From Vibrio salilacus (GTDB lineage: Bacteria; Pseudomonadota; Gammaproteobacteria; Enterobacterales; Vibrionaceae), in the NCBI RefSeq assembly GCF_002811245.1, contig NZ_NIVQ01000004.1, positions 62,001 to 126,000 on the forward strand: DNA of 64,000 bases, in the 5' to 3' direction. The notes beneath the pieces were generated by a model that made no database searches, had not been told where the DNA came from, and saw nothing but the letters and a program-made list of their open reading frames with translations. Below are positions 1-8,084 of this stretch, piece after piece. Position 1 is the first letter of the stretch, and each line of letters begins with the position of its first letter. Position numbers and translations under genes: made by a program.

Positions 1-581
1 ATCTGTTGCTTGCTAGTCCAACGATGATCAATATTACAGCTAAAGGCCGCCACTTCGGCTAACAATGCATACACCTTGTGTGAAACCCGGCCACACAAAA
101 CTGCGCGTCGATACTGTGGTAGTACTTGATGTAACTGACGCATCACATCAGGATCAAAGCTCGATAAGATTATGTTGTCGGTTGTGACGTTTTCTTGATG
201 CAATACATCGGTAAGCAGTTGACAGACAAATTTGGCATCATGCTTGTCGACTTTAATTTCTAAGTTTAACTTCAATCGATGTAATCTAGAGAGATTAAGT
301 AATTCACCCAGCGTCATAATACGCTCGCCAGTAAATTTCTTATCAAACCAATCGCCAAAATCTAATCGTTTAAGTTCCTTTAGTGTGTGTTGATCAACCC
401 GGCCATGACCATTGCTACAACGATTAATGCTGTGGTCATGACAAACGACAAGCTGATGATCTTTAGTCGGCTGAATATCAACTTCGACCCACTCCAAGCC
501 CAAGTTAATCGCTGCCATAATACTGACGCGTGTATTCTCGGGGTAGTGTCCAGCAACGCCACGGTGTCCAACAATAATCAT
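1..581 (-). CDS. Glycerophosphodiester phosphodiesterase, C-terminus beyond the window
   Basis: Reverse-strand reading from an ATG at 581 stays open to the window edge (193 codons). The product begins MIIVGHRGVAGHYPENT, the GHRG and N-terminal signature of the GDPD TIM-barrel family. It continues with EVDIQPTKDHQLVVCHDHS, which carries the metal-binding Glu and Asp and the catalytic His. There is no signal peptide, so it is probably a cytoplasmic UgpQ-like enzyme hydrolysing glycerophosphodiesters to glycerol-3-phosphate plus an alcohol. The C-terminal part lies outside the window. Confidence 0.88.
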   Translation of the reverse strand, partial: MIIVGHRGVAGHYPENTRVSIMAAINLGLEWVEVDIQPTKDHQLVVCHDHSINRCSNGHGRVDQHTLKELKRLDFGDWFDKKFTGERIMTLGELLNLSRLHRLKLNLEIKVDKHDAKFVCQLLTDVLHQENVTTDNIILSSFDPDVMRQLHQVLPQYRRAVLCGRVSHKVYALLAEVAAFSCNIDHRWTSKQQ

Positions 582-969
582 CAATGCATATCTCGATAGT
601 AAGCCATTTTGCTTGCCGCTTTTCCAGCACACTTTACGTAACCAGCGACGCCAAGATCTGACACTATCAAGTGATAATGAACAAAACAATAATCAACGAG
701 ATATAAATTGAACGCGGAACAAAAAGCAACATGGATTTTGATAGCGACCACAGCGTTGGCGCTGATCTTTTATCGTACCGATGGTCGACTGTTTAAAGTA
801 AAGAATTAGTCAGTGGTGTATCGTTTAAACAAGTCGGTGTTTTGACACAGCTTAGCATTGTGACACAACATAAACGCAACCAAGTCACAAATTAGAGTGA
901 TTACTCTTTCTTGCAAGGCAATCCCTGCTAAAGTTATTTGTTGTAAAATTGTTAAAACGGACGTCAAGC
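582..969. other. Intergenic region between the GDPD and metallo-hydrolase genes
   Basis: A divergent spacer of about 390 bp. Apart from a possible small ORF (708-809, listed separately), it holds two direct copies of TGACACA about 19 bp apart (844-850 and 860-866). They are spaced roughly two helical turns and lie upstream of the metallo-hydrolase, so they could be regulator half-sites. No clear hairpin terminator was seen. Confidence 0.4.
708..809 (+). CDS. Possible 33-aa single-pass membrane protein
   Basis: TTG-initiated ORF of 33 codons preceded at a fair distance by CGAGAT. The product has a short polar N-terminus, a hydrophobic core (WILIATTALALIFY, about residues 9-22) and a basic tail ending FKVKN. 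That is the layout of small single-helix inner-membrane proteins. There is no family match that I recognise and the start codon is weak, so this is tentative. Confidence 0.3.
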   Translation: MNAEQKATWILIATTALALIFYRTDGRLFKVKN

Positions 970-1746
970 ATGAAGATTCACGCTCTTGATGGATACATCC
1001 AGACTCTCTATTTAGCGGAATACCCAGATAAATTACTGCTTTTGGATGGAGCGTCGCGAGCGGATATCCCTTACCTAAAGCATTTTATTGTCCACCAACT
1101 GCAAAGGCCGTTGTCTAGCCTGACCGCAGTAGTGGTGACTCATATGCATCCTGACCATGCTGGTGGCGCGCATAAACTGCGCACCCTCACGGGATGCAAA
1201 ATTATTTCGGCGAAACGCAATCGAGATTGGTATTCCGGTGTGGATGGGGCATTAATGCATCTTACCGATATTGCTTTGGCACGTTGGGTTGCGCAGCGTA
1301 AACGTAAACCAAAACGAAATTTGTGGTACTCACGTAAACTACGACCGGATATCGTCTTATCGGATGGCGAGCCAATACCTAACTTTTTAGATTGGACGGT
1401 ATTAGAAACACCGGGACATACAGATAGAGATTTGTCGCTATATCATCCTCAGCAGCAAATACTGTATGTGGCGGATCTCATGGTTGAGGTGAAACAAAAA
1501 CTGGTAGCACCTTTCCCAGTATTCTATCCGAATCAATATAAAGCGTCCTTAAAACGCGTCTACAACTTAGCGCCTAAAGTTCTGTTGGTCGCGCACGGAG
1601 GGCAGGTGGCTTTGAGTCATGAAGTCTATCAGCACCTTATATCAACGGCGCCAAGAACACCCGCGACACACTGGCGAGCCATTAAAGTAAAAGCGAGAAG
1701 TTTAGTTGGCGCTTTGCTAGCGGTTGGCGTTACGAAATCTCATTAA
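970..1746 (+). CDS. MBL-fold metallo-hydrolase
   Basis: A 258-aa metallo-beta-lactamase-fold protein. The zinc signature HMHPDHAGG is near residue 59. The later ligands are the His in ETPGHTDRD, the Asp in LYVADLMVE, and a final His in VLLVAHGGQ. An in-frame TTG at 949 would add 7 residues. The ATG at 970 is preferred because GGA lies about 8 bases upstream and MKIHALDGYIQTLYL starts the first beta strand. The substrate cannot be told from sequence; such proteins include thioesterases, lactonases and phosphodiesterases. It stands alone and is followed by a hairpin. Confidence 0.85.
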   Translation: MKIHALDGYIQTLYLAEYPDKLLLLDGASRADIPYLKHFIVHQLQRPLSSLTAVVVTHMHPDHAGGAHKLRTLTGCKIISAKRNRDWYSGVDGALMHLTDIALARWVAQRKRKPKRNLWYSRKLRPDIVLSDGEPIPNFLDWTVLETPGHTDRDLSLYHPQQQILYVADLMVEVKQKLVAPFPVFYPNQYKASLKRVYNLAPKVLLVAHGGQVALSHEVYQHLISTAPRTPATHWRAIKVKARSLVGALLAVGVTKSH

Positions 1747-1783
1747 TTGAAACTTTTTATGTAAACGATTTACACGGTAGCTC

Positions 1784-1810
1784 ACTGCTGTTGTTTAGGG
1801 CAACAGCAGT
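1784..1810. terminator. 10-bp inverted repeat after the metallo-hydrolase
   Basis: ACTGCTGTTG at 1784-1793 and CAACAGCAGT at 1801-1810 pair perfectly over 10 bp with a 7-base loop. It sits between the convergent genes 970-1746 and 1849-2073. Neither side has a T-run, so it may be a weak terminator or an mRNA 3'-end stabiliser. Confidence 0.5.
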
Positions 1811-1848
1811 CAAACAAGAAAAAGTCGTGCTTTGTATTTAATCAATGA

Positions 1849-2073
1849 TCATTTGTTGTCCATACAGACAAACTCGGCGCGCCAGAATAAGCGGTTTGAT
1901 TCGTGCATATTGCTGAGTACTTCTTGGCCTGACATCTGTGGAAAAGCGCGCATGACAACAAGGTCGTCGCTTCCATTTGGTTTTTCATAAGCTCTGACGT
2001 GGGTAAATGTACTGGCTAAGTTGTTTGACAGCATATTTTTCGACAAACAAATACCAAAAACGTCACGTTTCAT
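1849..2073 (-). CDS. Hypothetical 74-aa protein
   Basis: I do not recognise this protein. Two in-frame ATGs are possible. The inner one at 2073 has a very strong AGGAGGG seven bases upstream, and that Shine-Dalgarno sequence lies inside the longer reading, so the inner start (MKRDVFGIC) is chosen. The product is soluble, has no membrane segment and contains two cysteines. A strong ribosome site on an isolated short gene suggests it is really expressed. Confidence 0.6.
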   Translation of the reverse strand: MKRDVFGICLSKNMLSNNLASTFTHVRAYEKPNGSDDLVVMRAFPQMSGQEVLSNMHESNRLFWRAEFVCMDNK

Positions 2074-2295
2074 TGTCTTCCCTCCTGACATTTGTTCAGT
2101 CGACTTTTATGTTTTTTTATTGTTAAGTCCGACTGGTCGTGTATCAACGCGCACTCTATGTGTGCCTAATAATTATACAACTAAACGGGTGATTTAGTAC
2201 GAAAAACAACCGACATTTAATTTGACTCAGTTCACATTAAATAGTGGAGTTAAGGGTAATTTTGTTATTAGCAATGATTGTAATCGTATATTTTT

Positions 2296-2316
2296 GCCCT
2301 TTGCTCGGGCTTTTTT
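2296..2316 (+). terminator. Short GC stem followed by T-run
   Basis: GCCC and GGGC (2296-2299 and 2307-2310) can form a small stem followed by TTTTTT. It looks like an intrinsic terminator on the plus strand, but no intact plus-strand gene precedes it. It may be left over from a lost gene. Confidence 0.45.
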
Positions 2317-2407
2317 AGTAATCAAAGAGAGCGCTAATACCTTGTAGACTTCATAGTTTGTCCTGAGACTACTCGGTTGCTTGTTAGCAGGGTGTTATTC
2401 TGGCGCG

Positions 2408-2620
2408 CAAATAAGGGAAGAGTATAAACAGGAGCAGTTAATGAGCACGAAAGCTTGACCGCCGATGAAGCGGGAGAAAAGCTTGGAGCAAGCCGAACGG
2501 CGGCAAGACGTTATTGAAGAGTACTTAATGCATGGTCAATTAGAAGTAGAAGCAGATCTTAGTTATGGTAGTGTAGGTCGCCCTGAACGCACCTATCGAA
2601 AATTCGTTTACAGTCCATAA
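2408..2620 (+). pseudogene. Relic C-terminus of a CitB/DpiA-family response regulator
   Basis: Three successive pieces of one protein lie in different frames. First is REEYKQEQLMSTKA (stop near 2456). Next is LTADEAGEKLGASRTAARRY (frame of 2455, stop near 2515). Last is EEYLMHGQLEVEADLSYG followed by SVGRPERTYRKF (ending at the TAA at 2618-2620). Joined, they match the C-terminal helix-turn-helix of DpiA/DcuR/CitB-type regulators, where 'TA.E.A..LG.SR.TARRYLE' and 'LSYGSVGRPER.YR' are hallmarks. At least two frameshifts separate them, and no receiver domain remains upstream. The gene is dead, and only its DNA-binding end is recognisable. Confidence 0.72.
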
Positions 2621-2785
2621 CGAACGATAGAAGACTGGACGATTGTGCAAAGCGCTCCTACATTATTAAGTGAACGATCAGTAATATAATTGTGTATGAG
2701 ATTAAATGACGCTAAACAATCATCGCTGCTTGATTGTGCAATGTTTTAGTTGGACAAACTGAGTAGATAGCTAAAAGGAAAGTAA
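2621..2785. other. Spacer upstream of the periplasmic-binding-like gene
   Basis: An AT-rich spacer between the dead regulator and the gene at 2786. It ends with AAAAGGAAAGTAA, a clear ribosome-binding site for that gene. I saw no hairpin or recognisable operator. Confidence 0.35.
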
Positions 2786-3592
2786 ATGAAACTTTGGAGC
2801 ATACTTCTTAGTCTTGTCGCGATGCATAGCTTTGCTAAAGATTCATTGACATTAACCCTCGCCTCTCAACTTGATAATGGCCATGCTTTCTACCATGAAT
2901 TACTTTATCAAGCACTAACTCGTGAAGGGTATTTAGTTAAAATTATTGTTCCGAGTGAACATATACCACAAAAGAGAGTTGTCAAAATGGTGAAACGTGA
3001 TCAACTCAGTTTAACTTGGTTGATCGCGACACCGGAGCGTGACGCTGAGTATCCATCCATTAACGTAGCATTAACTAATGGATTGATTGGTAAGCGTGTG
3101 CTACTGATTCCACCCGGCCTGCAAAGTCAATTTGACCAAATCGATAGCCTTCAAACTTTGAGGGATTCCAAATTAGTTGCAGGTCTTGGCATCAATTGGT
3201 TTGATGTTGATGTATGGAACTTCAATTCATTGCCTGTTTATCAGCAAGATGGCGAGTGGCGCTCGTTATATTGGCATTTGACCGAAAAAGGGCCGGTGAA
3301 TTACTTTCCTCGTGGACTAAACGAAATCGGTCTTGAAGCGGCGCAAAATCCCCATTTATCAATTGAAAAGCACCTTTTGCTTGTTTATCAGCGTGACTTT
3401 AAATTTTATTTGTCTCCTCAAATGGCCAAGTATAAGCCCGTTTTAGAGCAAGCATTGCTGCGTGCTCAGCAAGACGGATTGATTGATGAATTGGTTGATA
3501 AATATTGGGGGGAGAGTTTTAAAACACTGCAACCAGAGCAGCGAATTGTGATAAATCTCGCTCAACCCTCTCCGGCCTCTCAAAAAAATTAA
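2786..3592 (+). CDS. Periplasmic solute-binding-like protein (SBP_bac_3 type)
   Basis: 268 aa with a cleavable signal peptide (MKLWSILLSLVAMHSFA, then KDS). What follows has the look of a type-3 extracellular solute-binding domain: an N-terminal LTLTLASQLDNGHAF strand, YHELLYQALTREG, and a C-terminal LIDELVDKYWGES typical of the final helix. No transporter genes are adjacent, so it may be an orphan receptor or an enzyme-like relative rather than part of an ABC system. It has a good AAAGGAAAG ribosome site. The neighbouring dead DpiA-type regulator may hint at a lost signalling pair. Confidence 0.7.
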   Translation: MKLWSILLSLVAMHSFAKDSLTLTLASQLDNGHAFYHELLYQALTREGYLVKIIVPSEHIPQKRVVKMVKRDQLSLTWLIATPERDAEYPSINVALTNGLIGKRVLLIPPGLQSQFDQIDSLQTLRDSKLVAGLGINWFDVDVWNFNSLPVYQQDGEWRSLYWHLTEKGPVNYFPRGLNEIGLEAAQNPHLSIEKHLLLVYQRDFKFYLSPQMAKYKPVLEQALLRAQQDGLIDELVDKYWGESFKTLQPEQRIVINLAQPSPASQKN

Positions 3593-3664
3593 CTTACGCT
3601 TGCTGTCTGGGTGTAAACTCGAATAATTGATGTATGTAATTCATTTAAGGTCAGTTTTAGCCTA

Positions 3665-4321
3665 ATGGAAAGTGTTTTTATTGTCGTTGGTATTTTGGTC
3701 ATTTTTTTCGTGGTAGTGCAAAAGCGTTTTTTGAAGCAAGATGAGCTAAAGGATAACCAATATAAAAGAAAGGGGCCGTTACTTAATGCAAAAGAATCAG
3801 CCTTTTATAACGCTTTGATTACTGCTGTGGGGCATCACGGTGTGGTTATGAGCAAAGTAAATATGGCCAATGTATTAGCACCTGTTTCAACAGAAAAAAA
3901 ACAATGGTTTATCGCTAATAACCGAATTTCTAAAAGCTACTTTGATTATGTGGTCTGTGACCCAAGAACCATGGAAGTACGTGTTGCCATTGAACTCGAC
4001 AATGGTAAAGAACTCGATAAAGGCAAGCTTGAGCGTCAAAAGTTATTACTGCATGTGTGTAAATCAGCAAATATCCCATTGATTGGTACCAATATCAAAC
4101 ACAGCTACCAAGTAGGGCGGTTGCGTCGTCTATTGGCCGCGCATATTGACTTGATCGAGCCTGATAAAGAGGTACGTTTCTGTAAACGCTGTGGCAGTCC
4201 TATGACGATTAAAATAGCGTATCAGGGAGAGCATAAAGGAAGGCGTTTCTTTACTTGTAGTCGACAGCCGCATTGTACGTATACCGAAAATTACAATGTC
4301 GTATTTGAAGACGATGACTAA
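3665..4321 (+). CDS. Membrane-anchored DUF2726 protein with topoisomerase-type zinc ribbon
   Basis: 218 aa. Residues 1-19 are one hydrophobic anchor (VFIVVGILVIFFVVV). A DUF2726 nuclease-like domain follows: FDYVVCDPRTMEVRVAIELD, with KLERQKLLLHVCKSANIPLIG. The C-terminus is a four-cysteine ribbon (FCKRCGSPM ... RRFFTCSRQPHC), similar to the zinc ribbons of topoisomerase I. The combination points to nucleic-acid binding, possibly processing, at the inner face of the membrane. The exact function is unknown. Confidence 0.75.
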   Translation: MESVFIVVGILVIFFVVVQKRFLKQDELKDNQYKRKGPLLNAKESAFYNALITAVGHHGVVMSKVNMANVLAPVSTEKKQWFIANNRISKSYFDYVVCDPRTMEVRVAIELDNGKELDKGKLERQKLLLHVCKSANIPLIGTNIKHSYQVGRLRRLLAAHIDLIEPDKEVRFCKRCGSPMTIKIAYQGEHKGRRFFTCSRQPHCTYTENYNVVFEDDD

Positions 4322-4322
4322 C

Positions 4323-5360
4323 TTAAGAGAAACGAACGACAGCAGATTGGCTGCATACCATGACTTGGTTGCGGCCATTTTTTTTGGCTCGATAGAGTTC
4401 TTTATCGGCTTCTTTTAATACCGATTCAAGATTCGCGTAATGGTCGCATTGGTAAACACCAATACTTGCCGTAAGTGATATAGGGGCATGCACACTATTG
4501 AATGATGATTTCTCAATGGCATCGCGAATGCTTTCAGCTTTTTCCTGAGCTTTTGTAACATCGCAGTTATGTAGTGCAATGCAAAACTCTTCTCCGCCAA
4601 TTCGATACACCAAATGTTCATCACTCAGTGAGTCAATGAGTGCGGCGGTTTCAGTCAAGACCTTGTCACCGACGTCGTGCCCATGTTCGTCATTCACTGC
4701 TTTGAAGTAGTCTAAATCGAGGATAAGTAGGGACAAAGGTAGCTTACGGCTCTCTTTGCGATAACGTTCAAAGTTGTGCATTAGAGCATGCCGATTATAG
4801 ACACCTGTCAATGCGTCTCTGGAGGCGAGTTGACCTAATGAAGATTCTGATAAACGTCGCTTAACTTCAATAATATGCGCGATGACCCAAATAGCGACGA
4901 ACGAGAAAATGAAGTTTCCAACAAGTGGTAGATAGTAGTTAAGTTCGTTAGAAAAAAACAGGCTTGCGATGATACTCATTTGCAGAGTAAAACCAAAAAA
5001 TGTCGCGATAAAACCAAAACGACGCCCTAAAAGAAGGTAGAACACCGCAGGAAATAAGCAGGCCCACATGATGACTCCAAATTCAATTGGTAGCATGGCA
5101 GTGGTGAGATAAGTGACAATGATTAAGCTATAAACGTATAAAGAAACCGTGAACTTAGAGGTGTTACCTTTAAATGCATAATGGGCGATGAAAACAGAAA
5201 ATAAACCGAAAAGTGCCAGGAGGAGGTTAATACCATTGAGTCGGTTCTCGGCAAGGTTATAGATTGTGAGCGCGAGCGCTAAGCAGGCTAATAAAGTACT
5301 GAGCCAAAACAGCACTGCACGTCGTAATTGACGTGAAGGATTGAAAATGTCTAGCTCCAT
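4323..5360 (-). CDS. Membrane diguanylate cyclase (GGDEF)
   Basis: 345 aa. The first 170 residues contain about six hydrophobic segments. The rest is a GGDEF domain with SRDALTGVYNRHAL at its start, DLDYFKAVNDEHGHDVGD and the active-site loop RIGGEEF. All catalytic positions appear present, so it should make cyclic di-GMP from two GTP. I do not see the RxxD inhibitory site five residues before GGEEF (the stretch reads SDEHLVYR), so product inhibition may be absent. It is convergent with the DUF2726 gene and has its own upstream region. Confidence 0.9.
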   Translation of the reverse strand: MELDIFNPSRQLRRAVLFWLSTLLACLALALTIYNLAENRLNGINLLLALFGLFSVFIAHYAFKGNTSKFTVSLYVYSLIIVTYLTTAMLPIEFGVIMWACLFPAVFYLLLGRRFGFIATFFGFTLQMSIIASLFFSNELNYYLPLVGNFIFSFVAIWVIAHIIEVKRRLSESSLGQLASRDALTGVYNRHALMHNFERYRKESRKLPLSLLILDLDYFKAVNDEHGHDVGDKVLTETAALIDSLSDEHLVYRIGGEEFCIALHNCDVTKAQEKAESIRDAIEKSSFNSVHAPISLTASIGVYQCDHYANLESVLKEADKELYRAKKNGRNQVMVCSQSAVVRFS

Positions 5361-5758
5361 CCGTGTCGCCTTGGTTAGATTGAAGAATATATGCTCAAGC
5401 TTGAATATCGACTCATATTATGCTTTTTCCAGATGGAATCAAGTATATAAATGAACGAGTGTCACACTATGAGAATAAAATAGTAAGAAATCAACCGTTT
5501 TTCGCGGCGCGGATTAAAAAAGCTAATGAAATGGCCTGGGCATGTGTTGCAAAGCCGACAAAGTGTAATGTCTGGACATTGAGTCGCTAGTCCGATAACT
5601 GTATTGAGTTATAGTGATTAGAATCTGTTATCGCCCTTTGTATATGTATAGCCATTTTAGTCTTAAACGTTATTTTCCATCCTAATACAGTAATTAACTG
5701 TCAAGCGGTTCAATCGTTGTTAGAATAGCTTGTTATGTTACTCAGCTATGGGTTTACG
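5361..5758. other. Divergent spacer, no gene seen
   Basis: About 400 bp between the cyclase and the NYN gene. It is AT-rich and has no convincing ORF, terminator or RNA structure. It must hold both divergent promoters, but none stands out. Confidence 0.4.
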
Positions 5759-6238
5759 ATGGAAAAAGTCGCAATTTTTGTCGATGTGCAGAACATCTAC
5801 TACACCACTCGAGACAAGTATCGAGCTAACTTTGACTACAATCAGTTTTGGTATGTGGCAACGACAGATGTCGAAGTGGTGGAAGCAAACGCCTATGCGA
5901 TTGCGTCTCAAGCACCTAAACAACGTCAGTTTCATCATATTCTTCGGGGGATCGGGTTTAACGTCAAACTTAAGCCCTATATCCAAAGACAAGATGGCAG
6001 TGCGAAAGGTGATTGGGATGTCGGCATCGCGCTTGATGTTTTTGAGTCAGCAGCCACGGTAGATCGAATCATTTTGCTTTCAGGTGACGGTGACTTTGAG
6101 CTGCTGGTAGAAAGGGTCCAGCAGCGTTTTGGCGTCAAAGTTGATGTTTATTCTGTACCAGGATTAACGGCTCAAACCCTGATTGATGTGTGTGACCGAT
6201 TTGTACCGATCGAAGAAGAGTTATTGCTCAGAAGGTAG
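5759..6238 (+). CDS. NYN (LabA/DUF88) domain putative ribonuclease
   Basis: 159 aa from the ATG at 5759. An upstream in-frame ATG at 5735 would add eight residues not expected in the family. The domain is complete. VAIFVDVQNIYY carries the first catalytic Asp and Asn, KGDWDVGIALDVF the second acidic pair and ILLSGDGDFELLVERV the third. These cluster as in PIN-like metal-dependent RNases. The substrate is unknown. Its last 18 bases overlap the convergent DUF2986 gene. Confidence 0.8.
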   Translation: MEKVAIFVDVQNIYYTTRDKYRANFDYNQFWYVATTDVEVVEANAYAIASQAPKQRQFHHILRGIGFNVKLKPYIQRQDGSAKGDWDVGIALDVFESAATVDRIILLSGDGDFELLVERVQQRFGVKVDVYSVPGLTAQTLIDVCDRFVPIEEELLLRR

Positions 6239-6421
6239 TGTCTGTTGCGCATTTTGCGTGACAGGGGTATCAACGTCACTCTGCTCAATCGCTTGATCTG
6301 CTTCGTTTTTTTCGCGTTCTGCTTTTGAAATGTAGCGCGGTTTATTGCTCTTATGCAGTTTGGCGTTTTGCTTTTTTAGTTTAGATTTTAAGATGCTATT
6401 GATCTTTTTCTTGCGGTTCAT
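6221..6421 (-). CDS. DUF2986 family small basic protein
   Basis: 66 aa with a lysine-rich N-terminus (MNRKKKINSILKSKLKKQNAKLH), then KPRYISKAEREK and an acidic, glutamine-rich tail. This is the layout of the DUF2986 family known from Vibrio and Shewanella, whose function is unknown. It overlaps the 3' end of the NYN gene tail to tail, so each stop lies inside the other gene. Confidence 0.65.
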   Translation of the reverse strand: MNRKKKINSILKSKLKKQNAKLHKSNKPRYISKAEREKNEADQAIEQSDVDTPVTQNAQQTLPSEQ

Positions 6422-6588
6422 GATTTAGTCCAAAGCGAATCCATCGCGAATAGTATCAGAAAAAAATCAACCAAACACCTGATTCTCTTCAATGGTTGTA
6501 GCTACGATGTGAACAGTCAATTCGGTTATCGATATAACAACAGTCTGAGTGGTATGTGTAGCTGCAACTAGCATTTAAGGAAAAAGCG

Positions 6589-7212
6589 ATGAAAGATCTC
6601 AATAAACAACTGGCAGACATTAAAGTAGTTCCTGTGATTGCTATTAAAGATGCGAGTAAAGCGGTGAAGCTTGCACAAGTGCTGATTGAAAATGGCCTCC
6701 CATGTGCAGAAGTCACCTTCCGAACCGAAGATGCCGCGCTTGCGATCCAATACATGCGTGAAGCTTGTCCCGATATGTTGATTGGAGCAGGGACAGTATT
6801 AACCAGTGCGCAAGTTGATGAAGCGATTAAGGCTGGCGTAGACTTTATTGTTAGCCCTGGTTTCAATCCAACGATAGTGAAGTATTGTCAGCAACGTAAT
6901 GTGCCCATTGTTCCTGGTGTAAACAACCCGAGTCTCGTTGAGCAAGCAATGGAGATGGGTCTCAGTACGCTAAAATTCTTCCCTGCAGAGCCATCAGGTG
7001 GCGTTGCAATGTTAAAAGCACTGTCAGCGGTTTACCCAGTGCGGTTCATGCCAACAGGTGGCGTGAGCCCTAGCAATGTGAAAGATTACCTATCCGTTCC
7101 TTCAGTCTTAGCGTGTGGTGGTACCTGGATGGTTCCTGGCGATTTGATTGACAATCAGCAATGGGATGAACTGGGGAGCCTGGTACGTAAGGTTGCTGAT
7201 ATTATTAGCTGA
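6589..7212 (+). CDS. eda: KDPG/KHG aldolase
   Basis: 207 aa, the normal length for 2-dehydro-3-deoxy-6-phosphogluconate aldolase. It splits KDPG into pyruvate and glyceraldehyde-3-phosphate, the last step of the Entner-Doudoroff pathway, and can also act on 4-hydroxy-2-oxoglutarate. The active-site Glu is in CAEVTFRT and the Schiff-base Lys in TLKFFPAEPSGG. GTVLTSAQVDEAI and FMPTGGVSPSN are also typical. It has a strong TTAAGGAAAAAGCG ribosome site. No edd or other sugar-acid genes are adjacent. Confidence 0.95.
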   Translation: MKDLNKQLADIKVVPVIAIKDASKAVKLAQVLIENGLPCAEVTFRTEDAALAIQYMREACPDMLIGAGTVLTSAQVDEAIKAGVDFIVSPGFNPTIVKYCQQRNVPIVPGVNNPSLVEQAMEMGLSTLKFFPAEPSGGVAMLKALSAVYPVRFMPTGGVSPSNVKDYLSVPSVLACGGTWMVPGDLIDNQQWDELGSLVRKVADIIS

Positions 7213-7421
7213 TGAGACGTGTTGTCGAGCCCATCTTAATGGAGACAGGGTCACCGATTTTGATGCTTGAATCGATGGAGCTTAATCAAGAAGTATGGAA
7301 CTGTCGGGAAGTGCAATCATCAAAGTGCTGAACAAAGTTACGAGGCGAGATATAACTGTAACTCAGTGTGTGATTTTATAATAAAAAACAAAGCCCGCTA
7401 AGAAGCGAGCTTTGTTTTTTT
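7213..7421. terminator. Region after eda ending in a bidirectional terminator
   Basis: Bases 7213-7387 hold no convincing gene. A hairpin spans about 7388-7415, with ACAAAGC pairing with GCTTTGT and an inner GCT/AGC, flanked by A-rich sequence on the left and TTTTTTT on the right. It can therefore end eda transcription from the left and the tRNA operon from the right. Confidence 0.7.
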
Positions 7422-7440
7422 GTTCACAAGGAACTAAATT

Positions 7441-7517
7441 TGGTGGGTCCGACCAGATTCGAACTGGTGACCCCTACCATGTCAAGGTAGTACTCTAACC
7501 AACTGAGCTACGGACCC
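7441..7517 (-). tRNA. tRNA-Val (GAC)
   Basis: 77 nt including an encoded CCA. The acceptor stem GGGTCCG pairs with CGGACCC. The D arm holds AGCTCAGTTGGTTAGAG, the anticodon arm CTACC-TTGACAT-GGTAG gives anticodon GAC (valine), and the T loop is TTCGAAT. It is identical over its full length to the copy at 7565-7641 and is probably processed from the same transcript. Confidence 0.97.
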
Positions 7518-7564
7518 AAATTTTGTTCAGTACATTTCTAACTTAATAAAAATGCTTTAAGGAG

Positions 7565-7641
7565 TGGTGGGTCCGACCAGATTCGAACTGGTGACCCCTA
7601 CCATGTCAAGGTAGTACTCTAACCAACTGAGCTACGGACCC
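7565..7641 (-). tRNA. tRNA-Val (GAC), second copy
   Basis: 77 nt with encoded CCA and the same sequence as the 7441-7517 copy, so the same anticodon GAC. It is the upstream member of a two-gene operon with a 47-nt spacer. Tandem GAC-type valine tRNAs are also seen in enterobacteria. Confidence 0.97.
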
Positions 7642-7878
7642 ATTCCCTAAGAACGAGATGGATGTTACCGAGAGTTATTGATTCGTGCAAGTGCATTTTT
7701 ATCGATTTAAACTCGTTTGCTCTATATCTAGGCGAATTGTTGGCAATTCAATCGCTGATGGTTAGAAAATGTGCTTTAAATCACGAACATATCGAGTGAG
7801 ACCCATTCACTATCGGCCTCGTCCATCAAACATCATGATGATAGTTTTAGTCATAATGCTCAAGTTCATATTCTCAAT

Positions 7879-8025
7879 TTGATACATTCGCTTTCTCAAA
7901 TTGAAACAAGAGTTCTGGTGATCTTGACGTATTCACGCGAGCGTTACGGGCATGCAATGAAATCGGCTTGTAAGATGATGATGAAAGACATCAAGTTAAA
8001 CGAGGTTTTACGACTATTTGACTAG
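7879..8025 (+). CDS. Possible 48-aa ORF or gene remnant in the 7642-8084 spacer
   Basis: The 440-bp spacer between the tRNAs and the ligase gene holds no standard gene. One frame stays open for about 80 codons (from about 7782) without an ATG. It can only start at TTG 7879, reading LIHSLSQIETRVLVILTYSR and ending KLNEVLRLFD. The composition is protein-like, with regular hydrophobic spacing, but there is no clear ribosome site and I recognise no family. It could equally be the tail of a decayed gene. Confidence 0.22.
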   Translation: MIHSLSQIETRVLVILTYSRERYGHAMKSACKMMMKDIKLNEVLRLFD

Positions 8026-8084
8026 AGAATTCAACACAGTCATGAATAACTAGGGTCATTATTGGCTTATTGGGACAACAAGCG

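Noticed and set aside
949..969. TTG start extending the metallo-hydrolase by seven residues
   Set aside because: The ATG at 970 has a better ribosome site and begins exactly at the first strand of the fold.
7226..7240. GAGACGTGTTGTCGA after eda as a third activator dyad
   Set aside because: Four of fifteen positions differ from the dyad and no GG-N10-GC promoter or gene lies suitably downstream.
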